From contig QQUD01001102.1 in NCBI GenBank assembly GCA_008501785.1, forward strand, positions 1 through 6,432: a DNA stretch of 6,432 nt. The letters are read 5' to 3'. Position numbers and translations under genes: made by a program. The notes under the pieces were generated by a model that made no database searches, was not told the origin of the DNA, and was given only the letters and a program-made list of their open reading frames with translations. This document shows, one piece after another, positions 1-5,075 of the stretch. Numbering within the stretch: the stretch's first letter is position 1; each line of letters starts with the position of its first letter. The DNA comes from Chloroflexota bacterium. GTDB lineage: Bacteria; Chloroflexota; Anaerolineae; Promineifilales; Promineifilaceae.

Positions 1-163
1 ACTGCATCACTGCGTAAGTTGCCATCAGCAGCCCCAATTCGGTTCCCCGGGCGTCAAAAAGCTCAATGTAAAATGGCATGATTGGAATTACAATGCTAAA
101 TCTCATCATGATCACGACCAGCATGCAAAATAATAACCACAAATTTCGTTTATTGTTTTGCAC
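1..163 (-). CDS. MFS multidrug/tetracycline-type transporter, N-terminal part (runs off the window)
   Basis: This is the 5' end of a gene that leaves the window at base 1; 54 codons are visible. I chose the GTG at 163-161 because TAGGGAG, which contains the MarR stop codon and a GGGAG ribosome site, lies 5 bases upstream. The peptide begins MQNNKRNLW, then has a hydrophobic first membrane segment (about residues 8-30) ending in IPIMPFY. A polar loop with FDARGTELG follows, then the start of a second segment, LLMATYAVMQ. The Pro-x-x-Pro-x-Tyr, Gly-x-x-x-x-Gly and Ala-x-Tyr-Ala pattern is that of TetA/Bmr-like major facilitator transporters of the inner membrane, which are usually proton-driven drug exporters. 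It follows marR by 9 bases, so the two are almost certainly co-transcribed and the repressor likely controls this pump. Family is fairly sure; substrate cannot be told. Confidence 0.8.
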   Translation of the reverse strand, partial: MQNNKRNLWLLFCMLVVIMMRFSIVIPIMPFYIELFDARGTELGLLMATYAVMQ

Positions 164-172
164 GAAAGCTCC

Positions 173-640
173 CTATTCTGTTAATAATGTTTGGATGTAT
201 TTGCCCATCAGCTCGCTAAATTTTTCTCGATCTGACGGGGGTAATTTGTCCATGAATGTGTTGATGTTAAAAAGCGAGTTGCGGCTAATTTCATCCAACA
301 AAGTATTACCTGTATCGGTTAATTCAACATTCATGCGGCGACGGTCTGCCGGGTCTGGCACACGGCGTACTAACTCGCGTTCTTCTAGTCGATCAATGAT
401 GCCGGTAACGGTAGCGGTGACGTGGAATGCGGCGTCGGCTAGTTCGGTCATGGTAGAACGGCCGTTTTGCTGCTTCAGCGCCCGCAATGTCATGTATTGC
501 GACATCGTGACATTATGATCCTTCAGCCGATGCGCCATGCGGCGGTGTGCCAACCAGCTTAATTGCAGCATCATCTTTTCCATTTTGACCACATCATTGG
601 AAAAATATTCTGCTGGGTTGGTTTCTAAGTCTTTTGACAT
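173..640 (-). CDS. MarR-family winged-helix transcriptional repressor
   Basis: A 155-residue protein, the usual MarR length. The ATG at 640 is preceded by AAAGGAG with a 6-base spacer, which fixes the start. Residues about 20-45 form the N-terminal dimerisation helix. Residues about 45-90 hold the helix-turn-helix, with MTELADAAFHVTATVTGIID as the second and recognition helices. The wing is at about 91-110 with the family signature DPADRRRMNVELTDTG. A C-terminal helix (about 111-153) completes the dimer interface. MarR proteins bind palindromic operators as dimers and release them on binding small aromatic compounds or on oxidation; the ligand cannot be read from sequence. The transporter gene starts 9 bases after its stop, and a double palindrome overlaps its own promoter. 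Autorepression plus control of the pump is therefore the inferred role. Codons 76-78 (Asn-Gly-Arg) contain one copy of the ACGGCCGT palindrome. Confidence 0.93.
   Translation of the reverse strand: MSKDLETNPAEYFSNDVVKMEKMMLQLSWLAHRRMAHRLKDHNVTMSQYMTLRALKQQNGRSTMTELADAAFHVTATVTGIIDRLEERELVRRVPDPADRRRMNVELTDTGNTLLDEISRNSLFNINTFMDKLPPSDREKFSELMGKYIQTLLTE
457..466. repeat. Iterated palindrome copy, 10 bp (AACGGCCGTT)
   Basis: Copy inside the marR gene, read in the other frame as Asn-Gly-Arg, at the loop before the helix-turn-helix. Confidence 0.7.
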
Positions 641-664
641 AAGCGGCTCCTTTGTCGCCGAAAT

Positions 665-699
665 TAATTAGCGCTGCTAATTATTAGCAGCGCTAATTA
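665..699. promoter_or_regulatory. Double MarR-type operator (35-bp perfect inverted repeat)
   Basis: Arms 665-681 and 683-699 are perfect 17-bp inverted repeats around a single central T (682). Each arm is itself a palindrome: ATTAGC-GCT-GCTAAT at 667-681 and ATTAGC-AGC-GCTAAT at 683-697. The site therefore looks like two adjacent dimer sites, each close to the TTAGC...GCTAA form known for MarR/SlyA proteins. It overlaps the last bases of the -10 box and covers the predicted start of transcription, so bound repressor would exclude RNA polymerase. Binding by the adjacent MarR protein is inferred from position and motif type. Confidence 0.88.
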
Positions 700-724
700 T
701 ATTGCTAGATGTTTTCAATGTCAA
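696..724 (-). promoter_or_regulatory. Consensus sigma-70 promoter of the marR-MFS unit
   Basis: On the minus strand TTGACA (719-724) and TATAAT (696-701) are separated by exactly 17 bases. Both hexamers match the housekeeping consensus perfectly. Transcription should start near 689-690, inside the palindrome at 665-699. Such a strong unregulated promoter would be costly for a pump, which fits tight repression by the MarR protein. Confidence 0.9.
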
Positions 725-746
725 CAACTGATTTTGTTTGCTGCTG

Positions 747-2135
747 TTATGATTCGGGGGTAGGTATGGGGGAAGGCGTCAGCGTGGGCGTTGGCGTCGC
801 TGTGGGAACTGCGCCTAGCCAGAAGAAAAAGGCATCTTCGCTGTTTTTTCCGCCAAATGTGTAGACTGGAACGCCATCTGAACGGGTATCGGTGACTTTG
901 ACAATGCTTACCCGCCAGCGGATGCGCTGTGTTTCGGGAACAATTGGACGCCAACTGCTGGGAACCTGAAAAGCATTGTCTCGCGTAAAACCGCGAAACG
1001 GCAGACTGTCCAATTCATCCATATTCGTGATTTCAATCATGTACAGCTCATCATCAGCCAGATTTTTAACAGCCACCCATTGCAGAGTAACAATATTGTC
1101 AGGCGATTCAACCGTTGCGTTGTTGATGGGGTAGAGTAGTTCAGGCCCAGGTGGCGGTGGAATGGGTGACGGTGTGGGAGAAGGTCCCGCCGTTGGCGGA
1201 ATCAAATTTTCACCGCCGTAAACCACCTCAGGAATGCAAACTGTGTCGCCTGGTTGCAGTAGACTGGGGTCGGTGATGCGGTTTACCAATGCTAATTGAT
1301 CGAAGCCAACACCATAAAGGGCGGCAATGCCGACTAACGAATCCCCTTCCTGCACCTCGTACCGTTCACAATCGGTGGGATCAAGCACGACGGTTTCGCC
1401 ATTTACGTCGATGGGGATGATTTCGAGTGGTGGGGTGGGTGTTGGCCACGGAATTTGTAAATTTTGGTTAATCTGCACCTGGGCGTCGGCTGCAAAGCCG
1501 TTTAGTTCCGCAATAGATGCTGGTGAGACACGATAAATAAAGGAAAGTCCTATCAGCGTTTCTCCACTGGTAACAACGTGGATGCGCGGTGCAGGCAGTG
1601 TTTCAGTTGGGGCAGGCGTGAGTGTAATGGTAGGCGTCAGGGTTGGCGGGCTGGTTTCCGTAGGAATGGGCGTCCAGGTTGGTGTGTAGGTGGGTGTGGG
1701 TGGAAATGGTGTGATAGTGGGCATGAACTGCACGGCCGAAACAGGTCCCTGATATTTCAATATCAAGCCACTGAGCACAATGATCAAGATGAAAAATATG
1801 CTGGTCATTCCAAACACAACGGGGGATTGACGTTCGCGCATTTTGTAATCGACGGTTTGGGGGGCGGAAACGGCCGTTTCCGTTTTGCGCACAAATTGTC
1901 TGATGGGGGTTGGTTCTTCTGGAGGGGGTGGTGGGGGAGAAACGGCCGTTTCCACCTCCTCCACCTCTGCAGCAGGTTCAGAAACAACCGCCACAGGTTC
2001 AACCGTTGCTTCTTCACGCATTGCCGTTCCGCACATAATGCAAATCTGTTCCCCTATGCGAACCACCGAATCACAAGACGGACAGCGCCGATTATTTTCA
2101 CCTTCAGGCGTCATTTCAGACAATGCATCACTCAT
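747..2135 (-). CDS. Membrane-anchored zinc-ribbon protein with two LysM domains and Pro/Thr-rich linkers
   Basis: A 462-residue protein not recognised as a named gene, but with clear parts. Residues 18-35 are a zinc ribbon (C18, C21, C32, C35). An acidic and proline-rich disordered stretch follows (about 41-98). A basic KMRER at 98-102 and one membrane segment at about 106-127 suggest the N-terminus is cytoplasmic and the rest external. After a Pro/Thr linker (about 139-183) come LysM 1 (about 185-229, start IHVVTSGETL) and LysM 2 (about 258-302, start YEVQEGDSLVGIA), flanked by C256 and C300, which could form a disulfide. A second Pro-rich linker leads to a beta-rich C-terminal domain (about 330-440), perhaps immunoglobulin-like, and a Pro/Thr tail. 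LysM domains bind peptidoglycan or chitin-type sugars, so wall attachment is likely. The start ATG has only a weak GGTGA upstream. Glu-Thr-Ala-Val-Ser occurs twice (62-66, 86-90), each encoded by the ACGGCCGT palindrome. No enzymatic domain was seen. Confidence 0.88.
   Translation of the reverse strand: MSDALSEMTPEGENNRRCPSCDSVVRIGEQICIMCGTAMREEATVEPVAVVSEPAAEVEEVETAVSPPPPPPEEPTPIRQFVRKTETAVSAPQTVDYKMRERQSPVVFGMTSIFFILIIVLSGLILKYQGPVSAVQFMPTITPFPPTPTYTPTWTPIPTETSPPTLTPTITLTPAPTETLPAPRIHVVTSGETLIGLSFIYRVSPASIAELNGFAADAQVQINQNLQIPWPTPTPPLEIIPIDVNGETVVLDPTDCERYEVQEGDSLVGIAALYGVGFDQLALVNRITDPSLLQPGDTVCIPEVVYGGENLIPPTAGPSPTPSPIPPPPGPELLYPINNATVESPDNIVTLQWVAVKNLADDELYMIEITNMDELDSLPFRGFTRDNAFQVPSSWRPIVPETQRIRWRVSIVKVTDTRSDGVPVYTFGGKNSEDAFFFWLGAVPTATPTPTLTPSPIPTPES
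1865..1882. repeat. Iterated palindrome copy, 18 bp perfect (CGGAAACGGCCGTTTCCG)
   Basis: Perfect palindrome around ACGGCCGT inside the zinc-ribbon/LysM gene, in the disordered region just before the membrane segment. It encodes Glu-Thr-Ala-Val-Ser (residues 86-90). Confidence 0.85.
1939..1952. repeat. Iterated palindrome copy, 14 bp perfect (GAAACGGCCGTTTC)
   Basis: Second copy in the zinc-ribbon/LysM gene, 74 bases from the first, again read as Glu-Thr-Ala-Val-Ser (residues 62-66) before a run of prolines. Confidence 0.85.
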
Positions 2136-2151
2136 ATTTCACCAAATATCA

Positions 2152-2178
2152 TAGGGGGAAATTGAAGTAAACCCCCTA
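2152..2178 (-). other. Hairpin in the 5' leader of the zinc-ribbon/LysM gene
   Basis: Perfect 7-bp arms TAGGGGG (2152-2158) and CCCCCTA (2172-2178) enclose a 13-base loop. The stem is GC-rich, lies between the promoter and the start codon, and ends 16 bases before the ATG. It could affect mRNA stability or translation; there is no U-run to make it a terminator. Confidence 0.5.
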
Positions 2179-2193
2179 CTTTCAAAGCGCGAC

Positions 2194-2221
2194 ATTATAC
2201 CAGATGTCCATCCAGTCACAA
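2194..2221 (-). promoter_or_regulatory. Extended -10 promoter of the zinc-ribbon/LysM gene
   Basis: On the minus strand TGGTATAAT gives a perfect -10 (2194-2199) with the TGn extension. A partial -35, TTGTGA (2216-2221, 4 of 6 matches), lies 16 bases upstream. The leader before the ATG at 2135 would be about 50 bases long. Confidence 0.7.
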
Positions 2222-2273
2222 AGATGCACCAAAAAATATAGCATTAAAGAATTACTTTGAAAGGTAACCGTTC

Positions 2274-2348
2274 AGGTGCGACGCACTTTTCCCAGTGTAA
2301 TGCGCCACAACAATGTCGTTTGCAAGTGCGTCGCACCTTTGGGACTGT
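2274..2348. repeat. REP-like element: 15-bp inverted repeat whose arms are themselves palindromic
   Basis: AGGTGCGACGCACTT (2274-2288) and AAGTGCGTCGCACCT (2334-2348) are perfect inverted repeats around a 45-base spacer. Each arm contains GTGCG-N-CGCAC, so each could also fold alone. A further short palindrome GGGAC-T-GTCCC follows at 2351-2361. No coding sequence overlaps it convincingly. The form resembles repetitive extragenic palindrome pairs or a small non-autonomous mobile element; copy number in the genome is unknown. Confidence 0.65.
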
Positions 2349-2419
2349 CCCTAATAATCTAAAGGAAACGCAAGTAGATTTGTCAGAATTTTCTTATACA
2401 TTAATCGCATCAATGTGGC

Positions 2420-2465
2420 GTCGGTCACCTTCCATCTAGGCGCCAAAATTTTTGGAAGGTCCGAC
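2420..2465. repeat. Imperfect inverted repeat in the non-coding region upstream of hslO
   Basis: GTCGG-TC-ACCTTCCA (2420-2434) pairs with TGGAAGGTCCGAC (2453-2465) except for a 2-base bulge; 13 bp pair around an 18-base loop. Some pairing continues outside the arms. Function is not apparent. The surrounding stretch 2362-2650 is otherwise unassigned: it repeats short CGACTAG and GGCGTC words and has no plausible gene. Confidence 0.45.
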
Positions 2466-2677
2466 ACAACCGTGAAAACGGCCGACGTCACGACTAGCCC
2501 TCTTTTTTCGACCTCATTTCATGAGAATCCATTTTCCACCTTCTTAATTTCGCAATTCACCTGCTATATTAAGTTGGCGTCTTTCCCACTGCAAAATCAA
2601 CACAAATTCACCGACTAGCGTCGAGGCGACTTATTGCTTTATCATGCTGGACTAATGGAATATATATAGAAACCCCC

Positions 2678-2683
2678 TATAAT
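2678..2683 (+). promoter_or_regulatory. Possible -10 box of the hslO promoter
   Basis: A perfect TATAAT lies 88 bases before the hslO start. No good -35 is found at 16-18 bases (ATGGAA at 17 bases matches only 3 of 6), so either an activator or another sigma factor helps, or this is not the real promoter. No CIRCE element was seen. Confidence 0.4.
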
Positions 2684-2699
2684 CCCCAGGCTAAAAACT

Positions 2700-2750
2700 A
2701 TTGTTTCGCAGCCTATATTGACTTTCAGTTGTCAAAGTTGGCGAAACAAT
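2700..2750 (+). promoter_or_regulatory. Nested inverted repeat just upstream of the hslO ribosome site
   Basis: Outer arms ATTGTTTCGC (2700-2709) and GCGAAACAAT (2741-2750) are perfect 10-bp inverted repeats. Inside them TTGAC (2718-2722) and GTCAA (2731-2735) form a second, smaller pair. If transcription starts near 2690 this is a leader RNA structure ending 9 bases before the GAGG ribosome site; otherwise it may be a protein operator. Regulation of the chaperone by it is inferred. Confidence 0.55.
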
Positions 2751-2770
2751 TTAACAAGTGAGGTGTCACG

Positions 2771-3646
2771 GTGACTGATTATTTAATCCGTGTAATTGCA
2801 AAAGAAGCGGGCCTGCGTGGGTTGGCCTGTTTTACAACCGAATTAACTCAGGAAGCTGCCCAACGGCATGAAACAAAACCAACCGCCACAGTTGCTTTAG
2901 CTGAAGGTCTAACCGGCGTTGCGCTGCTTGGTGCATTGCTAAAAGTGCGCCAGCGGGTAGCGATAAAATTTGAAGGTAATGGGCCGCTGCAAAAAATATT
3001 GGCCGAATCAAACGCCTATGGCAAAGTGCGTGGCTACGTTGGAAATCCTGATGTTGAGCTGCCTTTGCAGCACGGTGTACCGAATATTGCCGGTGCCCTA
3101 GGTAATGTTGGTTTGCTAACTGTTGTCAAAGATTTACGGTTGAAAGAGCTGGCAGAAAGTGTGGTGCCATTAGCGGCTGAACCATTAGAAAAAGAGTTGA
3201 CTTACTATTTGTCTCAGTCCGAACAAATCCCATCGTTTGTGAATATGGGTGTGTATGCCAATGATGATGGCGAGATCGAAGTGGCAGGTGGGTTGTTGAT
3301 TCAAGCGCTGCCACCTTATCAAGATAATATTGTGGCCCGATTGCAAGATCGGATGGAAGAGTTGCCACCACTGGCAGAGTTGTTCCATGCTGGAGAAAAA
3401 CCTGAGTCTGTGTTGGAAAAGCTTTTTGAAAGCATTGAGTACGACATATTGGAAAAGCGTGATTTGCTTTTTCAATGTGGATGCAGCCGCGAACGCACCG
3501 AACAGGCGTTGATTTCGTTGGGTGTTGAGGAGTTGGAACATATGCTAGAAAATGAAGGTGGAGCCGAAGTGGATTGCCACTTTTGCCATGAGCATTATTT
3601 TTTTACGAGTGAAGACCTGGAAGGACTTATTGCCGAATTGGAATAA
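2771..3646 (+). CDS. hslO: Hsp33, redox-regulated molecular chaperone
   Basis: A 291-residue protein of normal Hsp33 length. The GTG start is supported by GAGG 7 bases upstream (2760-2763) and by the family-typical opening DYLIRVIAKEAGLRGLA. Residues 1 to about 180 are the substrate-binding core with the ATVALAEGLTGVALLGALLK helix and the VRGYVGNPDVELP strand region. Residues about 190-230 are the flexible linker. The zinc-binding switch carries C236 and C238 (QCGCSRER) and C269 and C272 (DCHFC), with the same 30-residue gap as in E. coli Hsp33. In the family, oxidation forms two disulfides, releases zinc and unfolds the linker, which turns on ATP-independent holdase activity in the cytoplasm during oxidative or hypochlorite stress. 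All four cysteines are present, so the switch should work. It stands alone on the plus strand between minus-strand genes and contains no ACGGCCGT palindrome. Confidence 0.97.
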   Translation: MTDYLIRVIAKEAGLRGLACFTTELTQEAAQRHETKPTATVALAEGLTGVALLGALLKVRQRVAIKFEGNGPLQKILAESNAYGKVRGYVGNPDVELPLQHGVPNIAGALGNVGLLTVVKDLRLKELAESVVPLAAEPLEKELTYYLSQSEQIPSFVNMGVYANDDGEIEVAGGLLIQALPPYQDNIVARLQDRMEELPPLAELFHAGEKPESVLEKLFESIEYDILEKRDLLFQCGCSRERTEQALISLGVEELEHMLENEGGAEVDCHFCHEHYFFTSEDLEGLIAELE

Positions 3647-3766
3647 TATCTGGAAATTGAGATACCCCTACCTTCTGACAAATCGTGGGGATTCCTCTTC
3701 GAAGACTCATCGAAATGACATGAACACAATTGTTCGTGAACTAAAGGACACTGTTCAAAAATAATG

Positions 3767-3829
3767 TGCATTTCCCCGGAAACTTTCTGACAGGCAAATG
3801 GTCTGAAATGCAGTTTTCGGGGAAATGCA
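3767..3829. terminator. Large hairpin downstream of hslO, possible terminator or small repeat element
   Basis: TGCATTTCCCCG (3767-3778) and CGGGGAAATGCA (3818-3829) pair perfectly. Pairing continues inward through one G-T wobble to AAACT/AGTTT, giving 18-bp arms. The 27-base loop itself folds (TTCTGAC with GTCTGAA, one mismatch). On the minus strand it is followed by CATTATTTTTG, a modest U-run; on the plus strand only by AATTTAATTT. It lies between two convergent genes, so a shared terminator is reasonable. Its length and nested form also fit a repeat element. The 120 bases between the hslO stop and this hairpin show nothing recognisable. Confidence 0.55.
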
Positions 3830-3864
3830 GAAATTTAATTTAACAATGTACAAAGTGATCGATA

Positions 3865-4015
3865 TTAAAATAGTTGGCATGGTTCATTTTGAACTAAAGT
3901 CATCTTTACAAATTGTAAAACGATTTTGTAAATCGTTCTTGAGGCGATTTACAAAATCGCCCTACAAATTGTTAAGCAAGTTTCTTTGATTTCTGAACCA
4001 TGCCAAATAGTTTAA
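3865..4015. repeat. Nested inverted-repeat element, MITE-like
   Basis: Terminal arms 3865-3886 and 3994-4015 are 22 bp with two mismatches; the inner 13 bp (TTGGCATGGTTCA / TGAACCATGCCAA) are perfect, and both ends are TTAA. Inside is a second perfect 15-bp inverted repeat (3921-3935 and 3945-3959) with a 9-base loop, itself flanked by the direct repeat TACAAATTGT (3907-3916, 3963-3972). There is no coding capacity. The right end includes the stop codon of the Gfo/Idh gene (4012-4014). Terminal repeats, small size and lack of genes fit a miniature inverted-repeat element; a large attenuator or terminator structure is the alternative. Confidence 0.6.
3917..3959 (-). terminator. Possible intrinsic terminator of the MerR-Gfo/Idh unit
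   Basis: Read on the minus strand, a perfect 15-bp stem (CGATTTTGTAAATCG and its complement, 9-base loop) is followed at once by TTTTAC. It lies 53 bases past the stop of the oxidoreductase gene. The stem is AT-rich and the U-run short, so efficiency may be modest. On the plus strand no U-run follows. Confidence 0.45.
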
Positions 4016-5007
4016 ATTTCTGAGAGGTGAACAACACGGCCGTTTCCCGCCGCCTCATACAAAGCCAATGTCGTCCGCACATGATTACGCGTTTCCTCAA
4101 GTGTTAAATAATTCGGAGTCCCATCCAAAATCGCCGCATTCATATCGTCCACTTCGCCAAGATAGAGCGATTGTTCTGGAACATCGACTTCTACTGGTTC
4201 GCCTTCTGCTGGATAAAACATCAGCTTGCGTGTGGGTGTGTCTACAGCTGTAAATGGCCGATTCATCACCAAATGCCCTTCTGTTCCTAAAATATCGACG
4301 TGCGTGTAGTAGGGTGTACGGAAGCTAGAGCTGATTTGAGCCATACGGCCGTACCTGAAATTCAACTGCCCATTAAACAGCTCATCAACCCCCGATGCAC
4401 CAATAATTTGCTCCGCTCGTACACTTTCCGGCGGTTCGCCCATAATGTATTGCACCATGCTCATCGGATACACACCCACATCCCACATGCTGCCGCCACC
4501 ATACTCAGCCACGAGGCGCACGTTTTCGGTAGTCCTCATTTTAAAGTTGAACACGCCACGGACGAGCGTGATGTCGCCAAGACGGCCGTTTCTTACCCAT
4601 TCCCCCACAACTTTTGTCTGAGGATGATGCCGATACATAAACGCTTCTGCCAAATGCATTCCAGTTGATTTTGAAGCCGCAATCATCTTATCGACCTCGG
4701 CCACACTAATCGCAAATGGTTTTTCGCACAAAACATGTTTACCGTGCTGCATCGCAACGATCGACCATTCGGCGTGCAGGTGATTTGGCAGGCTGATATA
4801 AACTGCATCCACCGTGTCTGATTGCAACATTGCTTCGTAACTGGCAAATGTTTGTGGAATCGCCCACTTTTCAGCATAAGCCTCTGCTGATTCCTGGCTG
4901 CGACTGGCAACGGCAACCAATTCGCCACGCGCTGACTCACGAATTGCCGGAATCAATCGGCGATTAATGTTTGCCGTTGAGAGCAATCCCCACCGTACTT
5001 TGTTCAT
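4012..5007 (-). CDS. Gfo/Idh/MocA-family NAD(P)-dependent oxidoreductase
   Basis: A 331-residue protein when started at the ATG at 5007, where AAAGGAAG stands about 8 bases upstream. The frame stays open up to a TTG at 5079 inside the preceding gene's stop, but that would add 24 residues before the conserved VRWGLLSTANINRRLIPAI opening, so I reject it. Residues about 3-120 are the Rossmann fold that binds the nicotinamide cofactor. The family signature CEKP is at 94-97 (catalytic Lys96). YGGGSMWDVGVYPMSM at 169-184 gives Asp176 and Tyr180 of the active site. Residues about 125-325 form the alpha/beta sheet domain for substrate and oligomer contacts. Family members oxidise or reduce sugars, inositols or dihydrodiols; the sequence is nearest in style to glucose-fructose oxidoreductase and dihydrodiol dehydrogenase, but the substrate is not determinable. 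It follows the MerR-type gene by 68 bases and probably shares its transcript. It carries three ACGGCCGT copies. Confidence 0.93.
   Translation of the reverse strand: MNKVRWGLLSTANINRRLIPAIRESARGELVAVASRSQESAEAYAEKWAIPQTFASYEAMLQSDTVDAVYISLPNHLHAEWSIVAMQHGKHVLCEKPFAISVAEVDKMIAASKSTGMHLAEAFMYRHHPQTKVVGEWVRNGRLGDITLVRGVFNFKMRTTENVRLVAEYGGGSMWDVGVYPMSMVQYIMGEPPESVRAEQIIGASGVDELFNGQLNFRYGRMAQISSSFRTPYYTHVDILGTEGHLVMNRPFTAVDTPTRKLMFYPAEGEPVEVDVPEQSLYLGEVDDMNAAILDGTPNYLTLEETRNHVRTTLALYEAAGNGRVVHLSEI
4036..4043. repeat. Iterated palindrome copy, 8 bp core (ACGGCCGT), one arm extended
   Basis: Near the 3' end of the Gfo/Idh gene. One side keeps the full GTTTCCC extension, the other is degenerate. It is read as Asn-Gly-Arg (residues 322-324). 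Confidence 0.65.
4344..4353. repeat. Iterated palindrome copy, 10 bp (TACGGCCGTA)
   Basis: Middle of the Gfo/Idh gene, read as Tyr-Gly-Arg (residues 219-221). The flanks differ from the long copies. Confidence 0.6.
4582..4589. repeat. Iterated palindrome copy, 8 bp core with GTTTC on one side
   Basis: In the Gfo/Idh gene, read as Asn-Gly-Arg (residues 140-142), a surface-loop position in the family. Confidence 0.65.
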
Positions 5008-5075
5008 GATATGTTCTTCCTTTGCTAAACGGTTGTTAGAAATTCTTGCGCAAGGATAGTGCCTGTTGAAAACCC

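Noticed and set aside
78..518. Open frame of 146 codons opposite marR
   Set aside because: Low-complexity Ser/Arg-rich product, antisense to a well-supported MarR gene and across the start of the MFS gene.
1578..2165. Open frame of 195 codons on the plus strand opposite the zinc-ribbon/LysM gene
   Set aside because: It is antisense to a gene with clear domains; its Gly/Arg/Trp/Cys-rich composition is what the complement of Pro/Thr-rich coding gives. No ribosome site or domain was seen.
2257..2618. Two short plus-strand open frames (60 and 67 codons) between the LysM gene and hslO
   Set aside because: They overlap each other, run through the inverted repeats, lack ribosome sites and show no recognisable protein features.
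2641..2770. CIRCE/HrcA heat-shock operator before hslO
   Set aside because: No TTAGCACTC-N9-GAGTGCTAA or near match is present; the inverted repeats there have a different sequence.
3552..3764. 70-codon open frame overlapping the end of hslO
   Set aside because: Starts inside the zinc-binding end of hslO in another frame; no ribosome site or family resemblance.
2274..4015. CRISPR array
   Set aside because: The repeats are isolated inverted pairs without regular direct repeats and spacers, and no cas genes are present.
4300..4668. 122-codon plus-strand frame opposite the Gfo/Idh gene
   Set aside because: Shadow of a conserved enzyme gene; His/Arg-rich product without domain features.
5045..5054. 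Palindrome CTTGCGCAAG between the MerR-type gene and the oxidoreductase gene
   Set aside because: A 10-bp palindrome is close to chance and no promoter boxes of quality accompany it, so it is not claimed as an operator.
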